A stretch of 58,817 nucleotides of DNA from Sphingomonas sp. (GTDB lineage Bacteria; Pseudomonadota; Alphaproteobacteria; Sphingomonadales; Sphingomonadaceae). The translations under genes and the position numbers were made by a program. Of this stretch, positions 1-8,009 are shown in pieces (within the stretch, counting starts at the first letter, position 1; every line of letters starts with the position of its first letter). The notes beneath the pieces were generated by a model. It had not been told where the DNA came from and searched no databases. It saw only the letters and a list, made by a program, of their open reading frames with translations. The stretch covers positions 1 to 58,817 of the forward strand of contig NZ_JAPKNM010000120.1 in the NCBI RefSeq assembly GCF_026460985.1, read 5' to 3'.

Positions 1-36
1 AGGCGGACGCGGGCCGCTGCTGGAGACCGAGACACC

Positions 37-825
37 ATGGCTGACGACATGCATGCCCCTCCGGAAAACGGTGCCCGGGTGCGGCTCAACGGCGCGGCGG
101 CGAGTCCCCGCGCCGGCTTTCTCGAGCGCACCTTCACCCGGCTCTTCATGCGGCCGGCGCTTGTGGTCGGGGTCACCGAGCTGTCCCGGAATTTCCGTCT
201 CATCGACTTCGAGGGCGAGCCCCTGAAGGAATGCGACTGGTCGCCGGGCGACAAGGTCCAGGTGAAGCTCGACGGCGGGATGATCACCCGGACCTATACG
301 CCGATCGGCTGGAACCGCGCCAAGGGCAGGACCTTGTTCCTCGCTTATTGCCACGGCGCCGGACCGGGCAGCGAATGGGCGAGGCGCGTCGTGCCGGGCG
401 ACGAGCGCCAGTTCTTCGGGCCGCGCAGCTCGCTTTCGCTCGAGGGCCTCGCTTCCTCGACGATCCTGTTCGGCGACGAGACCTCCTTCGCGCTTGCCCT
501 GGCGCTTGCCCGGCAACCGGGAGCCAATCCCTTCGCCGAGCAGCGCTACGTCTTCGAGGTGAGCGACCGCGCGGAAGCGGCGTCGGTTCTCGACCTGCTC
601 GAGCTCCCCGACCCGATCCTGGTGGAGCGGCGGGCCGACGACGGCCACCTGCCCGAGATCGCCGACATCGTGGTCGACCTGATGCAGCCGGCGAGCGATT
701 TCGTCCTCAGCGGCAAGGCGTCCTCGATCCAGCATGTCGGCCGGACCCTGAAGGCGCATGGGGTCGAGACCCGGCGGCTGCGTGCCAAGGCCTATTGGGC
801 GCCGGGCAAGACGGGGCTCGACTGA
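37..825 (+). CDS. Siderophore-interacting protein (FAD-dependent ferric-siderophore reductase family)
   Basis: A 262-residue cytoplasmic protein of the ViuB/SIP family, whose members use FAD and a reductant to release iron from siderophores. The flavin-binding R-T-Y-T-P motif is at residues 85-89, the family segment with H-G-x-G-P-G-S-E-W-A follows, and the C-terminus reads K-A-Y-W-A-P-G-K, typical of the family. Length fits. The ATG at 37 follows a GGAG-containing stretch. Its usual partners (TonB receptor, siderophore transport) are not in the window. It may be ICE cargo or an upstream flank; the family call is firm. Confidence 0.85.
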   Translation: MADDMHAPPENGARVRLNGAAASPRAGFLERTFTRLFMRPALVVGVTELSRNFRLIDFEGEPLKECDWSPGDKVQVKLDGGMITRTYTPIGWNRAKGRTLFLAYCHGAGPGSEWARRVVPGDERQFFGPRSSLSLEGLASSTILFGDETSFALALALARQPGANPFAEQRYVFEVSDRAEAASVLDLLELPDPILVERRADDGHLPEIADIVVDLMQPASDFVLSGKASSIQHVGRTLKAHGVETRRLRAKAYWAPGKTGLD

Positions 826-923
826 AGGGTCGCGGGAGCGAGCCGGGCGGGCGAGTCGCCCGTGACGCGAATGGCCGGGTGGCCGCCGCGCATGTCCAGG
901 CCTCACGGCTAAAGGCGGCGGTG

Positions 924-945
924 CATGCGACCCCACGCATGTTTT
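924..945 (+). terminator. Possible rho-independent terminator
   Basis: CATGCG, a six-base loop, then CGCATG and TTTT, about 100 bases after the siderophore-interacting gene and before the convergent LuxR gene. The stem is short, so this is tentative. The rest of 826-1095 shows no gene. Confidence 0.4.
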
Positions 946-1095
946 GCGCGCCTCGAACATCCCTCGCATCGCCGCATCGGCGGCTTGGCTGGCGGGATCG
1001 ACGGTGATGAGCATCGGGCGGGCTCCCTCGGCCATGAAAGGCCCCGATCCTCCGCCCGGCCGCCGGCCATGGCCATTCCCCAGAAATGGGGATTT

Positions 1096-1854
1096 TCAAC
1101 GCCGCAGCAGATCGACGAAGCTCAGCGTTCCGTCGAACAACGCATGGACCGCGAGCTGCGCTCGCTTGGCGATGCCGTACCGCCCGCGGGCCTGCTTCAC
1201 GTGCTGGATCACCGTCTCATGGCTGAGGCCCAGGATTATCGCGATCTCATAGTCGGTCTTGCCGCGCGCCGCCCAGAAGAGGCAGTCGCGCTGCCGGTCG
1301 GTGAGCCTCGGCCGGTCGGCGGCGAGCGCGCGTATGCCCGACAGCTGCCGGGCGCGATCGAACGCAAGCTCGCCGACATGGTGGGCGAGCAGGAGCCACT
1401 CGCGGCGGATCTCCTTGCCCTTGACGGTCGCGAACGAGCAGGAGCCGGCGGATTCTCCCGGCACATGCGCCGGCACCGTGAAGCCGTCGCCGATCCCGGC
1501 GCGCTGCGAGCGCTGCAATATGTCGCGGTCGCGTGGGCTGAGGTCGATCATGTCGCCAAGGTCCGACCAGCAGAAGCCGGTGTTGGTCAGCTGGCTGGCG
1601 CGGTGCACCGGGTCGGAGGGGCCCAGCCGCTGCGCGTCGAAATACTCGACCCAGGCCGGCGGATAATTGTCGAGGCGGATCGCCGGCTGCGGCGCGCGTG
1701 GAATGTCGACATGATGGGTCAGCGCGAAATAGCGGAAGCCCGTCTCGCGGGCGATCGCCTCCACCGCATTTGCAAGCTCATCGAGATCGGCGGCATTCTC
1801 GATCGCCCGCGCGAATTCCTCCGCGACCCTTGCCAAGCTCATAGCACGCGCCAC
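1096..1854 (-). CDS. LuxR-family regulator with autoinducer-binding domain
   Basis: A 252-residue two-domain regulator. Residues about 20-165 match the autoinducer-binding domain and keep its usual aromatic and acidic positions (W-x-x-Y-F, S-D-P-V, F-C-W-S-D-L). Residues about 185-245 are a LuxR/GerE helix-turn-helix (L-T-x-R-Q-R-D-C-L-F-W-A-A-x-G-K). It should sense an acyl-homoserine lactone and control transcription, as TraR does for plasmid transfer. No LuxI synthase is in the window, so it is a solo here. The start is GTG at 1854 with AGGG just upstream; ATG at 1842 is possible. It diverges from the DUF2285 region, a likely target. Confidence 0.85.
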   Translation of the reverse strand: MARAMSLARVAEEFARAIENAADLDELANAVEAIARETGFRYFALTHHVDIPRAPQPAIRLDNYPPAWVEYFDAQRLGPSDPVHRASQLTNTGFCWSDLGDMIDLSPRDRDILQRSQRAGIGDGFTVPAHVPGESAGSCSFATVKGKEIRREWLLLAHHVGELAFDRARQLSGIRALAADRPRLTDRQRDCLFWAARGKTDYEIAIILGLSHETVIQHVKQARGRYGIAKRAQLAVHALFDGTLSFVDLLRR

Positions 1855-2050
1855 GCCCTAGCGAGGCACGCCCCAGGCTGCTCCATGCTCGCATTGACAC
1901 CACCGGACCCGCCCACGGCGATTCTCAGCCGCCGCGGGGGACGTATCGATAACGCGCTGAGGATATGCGGCCGAGGTCGATTCTGCAAACAATTCGCAAT
2001 ATGGGCCTGTCGGCGGTGCGCCGGTCCGCTGCTCGCATTCCGGTCCGCGG

Positions 2051-2299
2051 ATGGGGCGAGGGGCTGACGGGCGCCCCGACTGGCGGGACGACGCGCCCTA
2101 CCGCGCGCTGATCGGCATCGACGCAGCCGGGCTTGCCTGGGAATGGCTCCGCCGCGATCCTGGCTATATCGCATGGTGGCAGGCCCAGCCGATCAGCGAA
2201 GCGCAATTGCTGCAGGGCGTCCCGATCGTTGCGGCGATGCGCCGGGCGCATGACTGGGGGCTTCTTTTTCGCCGAGCGTCCAGACCGCTCCGCGCCTGA
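2051..2299 (+). CDS. Transcriptional-regulator-domain (DUF6499-like) protein, N-terminal part of a frameshifted DUF2285 gene
   Basis: An 82-residue reading frame with P-D-W-R-D near the start and G-L-A-W-E-W-L-R-R-D-P-x-Y, the pattern found at the N-terminus of ICE proteins that carry DUF2285 at the C-terminus. The frame runs through R-A-H-D-W-G-L-L-F and then loses similarity and stops at 2299. The expected continuation (F-A-E-R-P-D) is present one frame over, after the T5 run at 2265-2269. This is therefore either a broken gene, a programmed frameshift or a sequence error. The role of intact homologues in ICE control is inferred from context. Confidence 0.7.
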   Translation: MGRGADGRPDWRDDAPYRALIGIDAAGLAWEWLRRDPGYIAWWQAQPISEAQLLQGVPIVAAMRRAHDWGLLFRRASRPLRA

Positions 2300-2858
2300 C
2301 GCCCTTCTGTTCTGGAGCGCCGATGTCGATGGCAGCGTCGTATCGGTGCGGGCGGAGCCGGTCGCCGCCGCGGATCCGGATGCGTTTGCGCTTGCGCGTC
2401 TCGCCGGCCGCGCTTCGCTCGCGCGCGGCGATGACGGCCGCGAGCATCTCCTTCTTTCCGATGGCTGGCGGCGCCTGCGGCTCGACGTGGTCGAGGGCAC
2501 CTTGCTCGGGGAAGGCCATGTGCGGCTGCATTTCGAGATGGCCGGCTTCGCGCAGCTCGAGGCGAGACTGCTGACCATCCGTCGCCTGCTCTCGCTGTGG
2601 CGGAAGGAGCGGTTCCTGCATGCGCTGTTCCAGCCGCTCGCCGGCCTGGCGCACCGACTTGAGGCGCTGCGCGTCGCCGACGCGCGATCCGCCGGCGCTT
2701 CCTATCGCGAGATCGCCGTCGCGCTTTATGGCGAGCAGCGTGTCGGGGCCGAATGGGAAGGGCGTTCGGACTTCCTGCTTTCGCGCGTGCGGCGCCGGGC
2801 CGCGGAGGCGCGGCGGATGGAGAAGGGCGGCTATCGCGCGCTGCTGCGGACGCGGTGA
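2250..2858 (+). CDS. DUF2285-domain protein (C-terminal part of the frameshifted gene)
   Basis: The reading frame continues the protein at 2051-2299 in the next frame: A-E-R-P-D-R-S-A-P-D-A-L-L-F-W, then a DUF2285-type domain ending in the R-R-R-A-A-E-A-R-R-M segment common at the C-terminus of these proteins. If translated alone it could start at ATG 2250 (202 residues), but no convincing ribosome-binding site precedes it. DUF2285 proteins are small DNA-binding-like proteins found almost only in Tn4371-type ICEs; their exact job is not established. Confidence 0.65.
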   Translation: MTGGFFFAERPDRSAPDALLFWSADVDGSVVSVRAEPVAAADPDAFALARLAGRASLARGDDGREHLLLSDGWRRLRLDVVEGTLLGEGHVRLHFEMAGFAQLEARLLTIRRLLSLWRKERFLHALFQPLAGLAHRLEALRVADARSAGASYREIAVALYGEQRVGAEWEGRSDFLLSRVRRRAAEARRMEKGGYRALLRTR

Positions 2859-2870
2859 TCGCTGCAGGGG

Positions 2871-2900
2871 AGTCGAAATCGCGGGGGCGCGATTTCGACT
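2871..2900. promoter_or_regulatory. 13-bp perfect inverted repeat upstream of the HTH gene
   Basis: AGTCGAAATCGCG and its exact complement are separated by GGGG; one more G-C pair extends the stem. It lies 13 bases after the DUF2285 stop and 71 bases before the HTH gene. No T-run follows, so an operator or RNA-processing hairpin is more likely than a classical terminator. Confidence 0.6.
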
Positions 2901-2971
2901 CTGCCGGGGCCTTCCCTCCGAGACGATGCTGACCGCGACAGGCCGCAAGCCGGCCCCGTGGGAGCAGCGTC

Positions 2972-3199
2972 ATGCCCGAACCATCGCATGGAATGGGAAT
3001 CGCCTCGGGCGGGCGGCCCTACCTCAACACCCGCCAATCGGCCCATTTTCTGGGTTTGTCGGTGCGCACGCTCGAGCAGATGCGCAGCGGGGGCACCGGC
3101 CCGCGCTTCCGGCGGCACGGCCGTCTCGTCTTCTATCATGTCGACGATCTCGAAAGCTGGTCGCGCGCGACGACCCTAGGGGAGCTGGACGATGGCTGA
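2972..3199 (+). CDS. Small helix-turn-helix (excisionase/MerR-like) DNA-binding protein
   Basis: A 75-residue protein with a winged HTH of the HTH_17 type: Y-L-N-T-R-Q-S-A-H-F-L-G-L-S-V-R-T-L-E then R-R-H-G-R-L-V-F-Y at the wing. It should bind DNA as a local regulator. Such a gene sits just before traF in this ICE family. The ATG at 2972 follows GGAGCAGCGTC, the same leader as parB. Its end overlaps the start of the signal peptidase gene by 8 bases, which suggests coupled translation. Confidence 0.8.
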   Translation: MPEPSHGMGIASGGRPYLNTRQSAHFLGLSVRTLEQMRSGGTGPRFRRHGRLVFYHVDDLESWSRATTLGELDDG

Positions 3200-3731
3200 G
3201 CGCAGGGCCATCCGCTTGGTGGGCGGGCGGCGCAGCGCACTAGCGGGCATGCTTGCGCTGGCGGCGCTCGCCTGCGCGCTGGCGGCGACGATCATCGTCC
3301 CGCCGGCACCGCGCTTCGTCTGGAACGTCTCCGCCAGCGCGCCGCGGGGCCTCTATCTGGTCGGTCGTCCGGACGATGTCGGCGTGGGGGACATGGTGGT
3401 CGCTCGCATGCCCGCACCCTGGCGGCGGTTCGCAGCGGGGCGACGCTATCTTCCCGCCAATGTGCCGCTGGTGAAGCGCGTCGCGGCGCGCCCCGGGGAC
3501 AGGGTGTGCGCCTCAGGCAGGCAGCTCCTGGTCAATGGCCGCCTGATCGGAGAGCGACGGGCAGCTGATGGAGCGGGACGCCCGATGCCCTGGTGGAACG
3601 GCTGCACTGTCCTTGATGCGGGCACGCTCTTCCTGCTCATGGACGACCCCGCATCATTCGACGGGCGCTATTTCGGCCCGACGACGCGGGGCGACGTCAT
3701 CGGCGAAGCGCGGCTGCTGTGGCGCGCCTGA
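3192..3731 (+). CDS. traF: S26-family signal peptidase, TraF-like conjugation protein
   Basis: A 179-residue protein with one N-terminal membrane segment (about residues 17-35) and a periplasmic serine protease domain. The catalytic Ser lies in N-V-S-A-S-A-P-R-G-L-Y and the Lys in V-K-R-V-A-A-R-P-G-D; the C-terminal F-D-G-R-Y-F-G-P box is also present. TraF of RP4 matures and cyclises the TrbC pilin, so trbC at 33.2 kb is the expected substrate. It overlaps its upstream and downstream neighbours, consistent with an operon. Confidence 0.87.
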   Translation: MAERRAIRLVGGRRSALAGMLALAALACALAATIIVPPAPRFVWNVSASAPRGLYLVGRPDDVGVGDMVVARMPAPWRRFAAGRRYLPANVPLVKRVAARPGDRVCASGRQLLVNGRLIGERRAADGAGRPMPWWNGCTVLDAGTLFLLMDDPASFDGRYFGPTTRGDVIGEARLLWRA

Positions 3732-4339
3732 GGCCGGGTCTTGCCGGGCTTGCCATTCTTGTCGCGGCGCCGGCCGCGGCCGATCCCGTGGCGGACTGGC
3801 AACCGCTGATCGAGGCAGCGTCGGCGCGGTGCGGCGTTCCGGCTGTCTGGATCGCCGAGGTCATGCGGGCCGAGAGCAGCGGGCGGACCGAATGGAACGG
3901 CCGCCCGATCGTCAGCCGCGCCGGCGCTATGGGCCTGATGCAGCTCATGCCGGGCACCTGGGCCGAGATGCGCGCCGCGCTGAGGCTCGGCCCCGATCCG
4001 CACCGGCCGCGCGACAATATCCTGGCGGGCGCCTGCTATCTGAGGCGGCTCTACGATCGCTTCGGTCATCCCGGCCTGTTCGCGGCCTATAACGCCGGTC
4101 CCGCCCGCTATGCCGCGCATCTGGCGACGGGGAAGGCGCTTCCGGCCGAGACGCGCGCCTATCTCACAAGCCTTGCCGGTTCTCTCTCCGGATATGCGGT
4201 GAGGGCAGGGGAGCCGCTGGAGCGACCCGGACTCTTTTTTGTGCGCCACGAGGCCTCGTCGGTTCCGCAGCAGCAGTCGGACGGTTCGCTCTTCCTGCTG
4301 CTGAGCGATGAGGCCTCGGATGCACGCCCAGATCGATGA
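3719..4339 (+). CDS. Conjugation-associated lytic transglycosylase (SLT domain)
   Basis: A 206-residue exported muramidase-like enzyme. It has an N-terminal signal peptide (cleavage near A-A-A-D), the catalytic Glu in V-M-R-A-E-S-S-G, then G-L-M-Q-L-M-P-G-T-W and A-Y-N-A-G-P, the three standard SLT motifs. It should open the peptidoglycan locally for the transfer channel, like VirB1. The start is GTG at 3719, inside the end of traF (13-base overlap). The C-terminal 50 residues are low-complexity and not part of the fold. Confidence 0.86.
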   Translation: MARLRPGLAGLAILVAAPAAADPVADWQPLIEAASARCGVPAVWIAEVMRAESSGRTEWNGRPIVSRAGAMGLMQLMPGTWAEMRAALRLGPDPHRPRDNILAGACYLRRLYDRFGHPGLFAAYNAGPARYAAHLATGKALPAETRAYLTSLAGSLSGYAVRAGEPLERPGLFFVRHEASSVPQQQSDGSLFLLLSDEASDARPDR

Positions 4340-4549
4340 AGGTCCCAAGTGGCCGCTGTGGAAACCGACACGGCGGTGGGCAAAGGCGGACGATACGAGC
4401 TCAATCCTCACTGCTTCCGTGCTTGCACCGCAAACCGATATCGTTTGAAGACGCGGTTCCGGCACGGGGCTTCGCTGGCGACGGTAAGACGCGTTCGGCG
4501 CGGACGACTGTGTCTGCGCATCACCGTTAGAGGATCTGGCGCTGCGAGC

Positions 4550-6808
4550 ATGACGGACAATCAAGGGCTCACCGGGGGAGATATGCAGGCCGGGCCCGAG
4601 CTATGGCGCGGTACTGCGCGGGTGCTCAATCCGGACCCGCTGCGGATCAACTATCTCGTTGTCCATGACGATGATCGCCTCGAGGACATGTCGCCGCTCC
4701 AGGGATTCGGGCCGAGCTGGACCCGCACGCTCTGGGCGCTGCCGCTGCTCGCCAGGTTGCCCGCGTCGCTCATCGACCGCATCCTGCCCCTGGACGGGCT
4801 GATCGCCATGCGCATGGGCGGGATGAACGCGCAGGCCTGGAAGCCGCTCGCCATCGGCGCGCTCGAGCAAGTCGACCTCGACGATATCGGCTTTCTCCTG
4901 GTGCTCTTCGCCGGCACGGAGGTGGTCAGCGATCGCGTCACGCAGTGGCAGGCGCGCCAGCCCCGGGCGACGCTGCTGATCCGCGCGGACCCGCAGCCGG
5001 TCGATTTCGAGGCCGCGGATACTTCGGTGCGGGATTATTGCCATTCGGTGATCGATGCGCACGGAGACCGGCTCTCGCCGCAACGTCGCGCTTCCGCCGA
5101 GCGCGGATTGGCCGGTTGGTCGTCGCCCGAACCAATTGCGATCGAGCTGCCCGAGCTCGGGCACAACGCTACCTCGCCCAATGAGCTGGTCCTGCAACGT
5201 GCGGGCCGCGGTCTCGTCGCCCGCGAGGAGGGGTTCATCGGCCAGTCGGAGGCGGACTATGATGCCGCCGTGATCGCGAGCGCTGAGGCGGTGATGGCCG
5301 TTCGCGACGCGGTGCGGTTTCGCGATTTCAACCGCTTCTACCTGCCGCGTCCGGGTCTCATACTGAGCGAGCCTGCGCTTTATCGCTTCGCCTACCCGCG
5401 GACGCGGCCCGGATCGCGCGAGGACCGTGCGGCGCACCGTGTGCTGCGCATGTTCCAGCAGCAGCGTGGCCTTTTCACCGAGATCGACGAAACCCAAGCG
5501 GATGCCTTGCTCAACGACCCGCTGGCGCAAGGCGTGGTGGCGGCACGCCGCAGCGAGCTTGCGATCTTTACCGGAGGTGTCGCGCTCTTTGCCGCCCAGA
5601 CCTGCTCTGCGGTGCTGCGCCTGCGGCCGGCAGTCAATCATGTGTTCCCTCTTCTCTCGCGATATGCTGCCAACATCCGGGCGCGAAATGTCGAGGCGCG
5701 GCTCAAGACACCGCGCCTGTTCGACGACATCCAGCGCAGCCTTGCGAGCGCGCTGGGCCCGGATCGCATCGCCTTCATCGAGCGGCATGGCGGGCCGATC
5801 AAGATCATATCCGATGCCCCGCTCGAGCTGTTGCCGGTCGGCGACTTGCCGCTCGCGCTTCGCTACGACGTCTCGCGCGTCAACGCGACGCCCGGCAATC
5901 TGATGATGGGAGAACTCGTCCCGCGGGTAACGCTGACCCTCGCACCGGAGGCGCTTTCGCGGGTGCTCGTCATCAGCGCCTTCGCCGACGACGACCCGCT
6001 TCGCAACCTGGTGGCGACCGCGATCGATAGCGCCATGCCGATGCTCGAAGGCAGGGTCGCGATCCGCCAGGTCCGCGTCTCGAGCGAGGAGGAGCTGGTC
6101 GCGGCGCTGAACGCTGCGGACGAGTCGATACTCGTCTTCGACGGCCATGGCACCGTCGACGACGGTGACCGGATGGGCGGGATCATCGTCGGCGGGCGCT
6201 CCGTGAGCATCTGGAATCTGCGCGAGCGGATTCGCGTTCCGCCGATCGTGATCCTCAGCGCATGCGACACGCAGGGAATCGATGCGCCGAGCCATGTCAC
6301 GATCGGCAACGGCTTCATCGCCGCCGGCGCCCGAACGGTGCTCGCGACCTTGCTGCCGATCGGAGGAGTGGAAGCGGCATCGTTCCTGTCGCGCTTCCTC
6401 TATCGACTGGCCGCCTTCCTGCCGGCCGCGCTCGACGCCTATGAACGTGCGATCAGCTGGGGCGAGTTCGTATCGGGCCTGTTGCGCATGGTGCTCGCGA
6501 CTGAAACGATCGATGCGCTGCTCGACCCGGCCGCCGATGCCGACGCGGTTCGGGAGCTCAAGACGCGCACGAACTACGAGATCAATATGGGACGGCCCGA
6601 TTGGTACGGTGCGTTGCTCGAACGCATCGCCGGGCTGTCGGGCAAGGGCTTGGCTGCCCTGCGTCCGCGCGCGGCGCGCATCCTCTCGCGCAGCGAGGCC
6701 ATCCGGTATGTCCAGCTCGGATTTCCAGAGGAGATCGTCATCGACGACGGCACGGTCTTCGGCCGGCTATTTCCCCCCGATATCCGTGAGCAGCTCGGCA
6801 TCAGCTGA
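4550..6808 (+). CDS. CHAT-domain (caspase-like) protease
   Basis: A protein of 752 residues whose C-terminal part is a CHAT peptidase. The catalytic His is in F-D-G-H-G (His533) and the Cys in L-S-A-C-D (Cys572), followed by G-N-G-F-I-A-A-G-A-R-T-V-L-A-T-L, the usual CHAT ending. The roughly 480 residues before it match no domain I can name; no TPR repeats are obvious. The start is taken as ATG 4550 after GAGGAT; ATG 4583 with GGGGGAG is an alternative, and the frame is open back to 4349. Nothing adjacent looks like a substrate or partner. It interrupts the conjugation block, so it is cargo, perhaps a defence or cell-death protease (inference). Confidence 0.8.
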   Translation: MTDNQGLTGGDMQAGPELWRGTARVLNPDPLRINYLVVHDDDRLEDMSPLQGFGPSWTRTLWALPLLARLPASLIDRILPLDGLIAMRMGGMNAQAWKPLAIGALEQVDLDDIGFLLVLFAGTEVVSDRVTQWQARQPRATLLIRADPQPVDFEAADTSVRDYCHSVIDAHGDRLSPQRRASAERGLAGWSSPEPIAIELPELGHNATSPNELVLQRAGRGLVAREEGFIGQSEADYDAAVIASAEAVMAVRDAVRFRDFNRFYLPRPGLILSEPALYRFAYPRTRPGSREDRAAHRVLRMFQQQRGLFTEIDETQADALLNDPLAQGVVAARRSELAIFTGGVALFAAQTCSAVLRLRPAVNHVFPLLSRYAANIRARNVEARLKTPRLFDDIQRSLASALGPDRIAFIERHGGPIKIISDAPLELLPVGDLPLALRYDVSRVNATPGNLMMGELVPRVTLTLAPEALSRVLVISAFADDDPLRNLVATAIDSAMPMLEGRVAIRQVRVSSEEELVAALNAADESILVFDGHGTVDDGDRMGGIIVGGRSVSIWNLRERIRVPPIVILSACDTQGIDAPSHVTIGNGFIAAGARTVLATLLPIGGVEAASFLSRFLYRLAAFLPAALDAYERAISWGEFVSGLLRMVLATETIDALLDPAADADAVRELKTRTNYEINMGRPDWYGALLERIAGLSGKGLAALRPRAARILSRSEAIRYVQLGFPEEIVIDDGTVFGRLFPPDIREQLGIS

Positions 6809-7009
6809 GGCGCCGGCGTTCAACGATCTCGTGCGTTCTGGAGATGGCAGCATGGTGGGTCATCCCCGTAAGCCCATCTCGCCGACACTCTTCTGATGGG
6901 GAAAATGGCGCCTCGCGCGGGCGCGATGCCTGCGCGCGCGGATCATGCGGTGCGCACACTGGCGGCTCCCTGCGGGATCGCCAGGGTTCGCGCGCCTTGC
7001 TTGGCCCCC

Positions 7010-7073
7010 TGCATCGGGTGAACAGCGCCCCACGCTGTTCAGGCCATGCCGGGGGCATGGCCGACCCGATGCA
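7010..7073. repeat. Three-way-junction inverted-repeat structure
   Basis: Outer stem TGCATCGGGT (7010-7019) with ACCCGATGCA (7064-7073); arm one GAACAGCG/CGCTGTTC (7020-7027, 7033-7040); arm two GGCCATGCC/GGCATGGCC (7042-7050, 7054-7062). All stems are perfect and only two bases are unpaired at the junction. Either strand could fold as a cloverleaf. Confidence 0.8.
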
Positions 7074-7284
7074 CCGCGCGCACGCCGCCGCTTGAGCCGG
7101 CTTCGCCCGGAGTGCGCCTGTTTGCGCATCGCTGAGGCCCTGGCGCGACCGCGCTCTACGCGCTGACGCGCGCCCGGCCGCTGTCGCGTCCCGGCCCTGC
7201 GGGTGACGATCGCCTGGCGCTTGGCCGGAGCCCTGGGGCTCCGGCTGGCGGACGCCGCGCTGCCTGCGCGGCGGCGTTGCTGGC

Positions 7285-7309
7285 GGCCTCCCGGTCGAGC
7301 GGGTCTGGC
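7285..7309. repeat. 25-base repeat, copy A
   Basis: Starts GGCCTCCCGGT and ends GCGGGTCTGGC. Copy B at 11546-11569 differs by one substitution and one missing base. Both copies lie in gene-free islands of the ICE. Confidence 0.6.
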
Positions 7310-7389
7310 CGGCGCGCCCGGCTAGGCCCGCTGCGGCCGCCCGCAAGCCGGCGTTGCCGGCTCCTCCAGTGCCTTGCGGCCCTGCGCCA

Positions 7390-7413
7390 CCCCGTCGCGC
7401 CCGCGCGACGGGG
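7390..7413. repeat. 11-bp perfect inverted repeat
   Basis: CCCCGTCGCGC, two C, then GCGCGACGGGG. It lies about 110 bases before the DUF2958 gene; the role is unknown. Confidence 0.6.
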
Positions 7414-7522
7414 ACCCCGGACTTGGGTGCGGGCATCCGCGGGCGCGGGCCTTTGCGGTCGCTTCGCCGCCCATCCCCGCTCGCCGGGAAGGCCATGGGG
7501 TTTTGGGGGCGGCGAGGAGGCG

Positions 7523-7918
7523 ATGATGGACCTGCTTACCGATGCCCTGCGCGCGGCGCTGCGCGCCAATGCCGAGGCTGCCCGCGATCCCGGGCACGAT
7601 CCCGTGCCGGTGGTTAAGTTCTTCAACCCCTGCGGCGCGGCGACGTGGCTCGCGACCGAGCTGGACGCCGATGGCGACACCTTGTTCGGGCTCGCCGATC
7701 TCGGCTTCGGCTGTCCCGAGCTGGGCAGCTTCAGCCTTTCCGAGATTGCCAGCGTGCGGCTGCCGTTCGGCCTCGCCATCGAGCGCGACCTGCATTTCTC
7801 CGGCGATTTCCCGCTGTCCAGATGGGCCGAGGCGGCGCGGCGCGCCGGGTCGATCATGGGCGCCGAGACCCTTCTTCACCGCGCCGCGACGCGCGGGACC
7901 GAGGCTTCCGGGTCCTGA
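7523..7918 (+). CDS. DUF2958-domain protein
   Basis: A 131-residue protein matching DUF2958: D-P-V-P-V-V-K-F-F-N-P-C-G-A-A-T-W-L near the N-terminus and F-G-L-A-D-L-G-F-G-C-P-E-L-G in the middle. The family is common in ICEs and plasmids, next to parB-like genes, and has no established function. Two ATGs overlap (7523 and 7526) after GGCGAGGAGG; the second has better spacing, so the protein may be one residue shorter. Confidence 0.8.
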   Translation: MMDLLTDALRAALRANAEAARDPGHDPVPVVKFFNPCGAATWLATELDADGDTLFGLADLGFGCPELGSFSLSEIASVRLPFGLAIERDLHFSGDFPLSRWAEAARRAGSIMGAETLLHRAATRGTEASGS

Positions 7919-7954
7919 CCGGAGGACGTGGCGGCCGTCCGCCGCCGATGAAAA

Positions 7955-7989
7955 GCCGGTCCCGCCCGTTCTCAGCAGAAGGGACCGGC
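7955..7989. promoter_or_regulatory. Inverted repeat in the parB leader
   Basis: GCCGGTCCC (7955-7963) pairs with GGGACCGGC (7981-7989); inside, TTCT/AGAA extends the stem after a five-base bulge. It ends 20 bases before the parB start codon and could control parB translation or separate it from DUF2958. Confidence 0.55.
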
Positions 7990-8009
7990 GCTCACTTTGG
8001 AGCAGCGTC

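Larger units (their letters stand above)
6809..7522. other. Gene-free, hairpin-rich island of the ICE
   Basis: About 700 bases without a credible gene. It holds the three-stem structure at 7010-7073, a 10-bp stem at 7224-7245, a stem around GCCGGC-GTT-GCCGGC near 7348, and an 11-bp stem at 7390-7413. A 25-base motif at 7285-7309 recurs at 11546-11569. The density of perfect inverted repeats suggests a cis-acting site (replication, transfer or partition); I cannot tell which. Confidence 0.6.

Noticed and set aside
2144..2166. IncP-like nic sequence (GATCCTG)
   Set aside because: It lies in the coding sequence of the DUF6499-like protein, far from the relaxase and without the adjoining inverted repeat.
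4601..6295. 564-residue open frame on the minus strand opposite the CHAT gene
   Set aside because: Its composition is the Arg/Asp/Gly/His-rich pattern typical of an antisense frame in high-GC DNA, and the plus strand encodes a clear CHAT protease.
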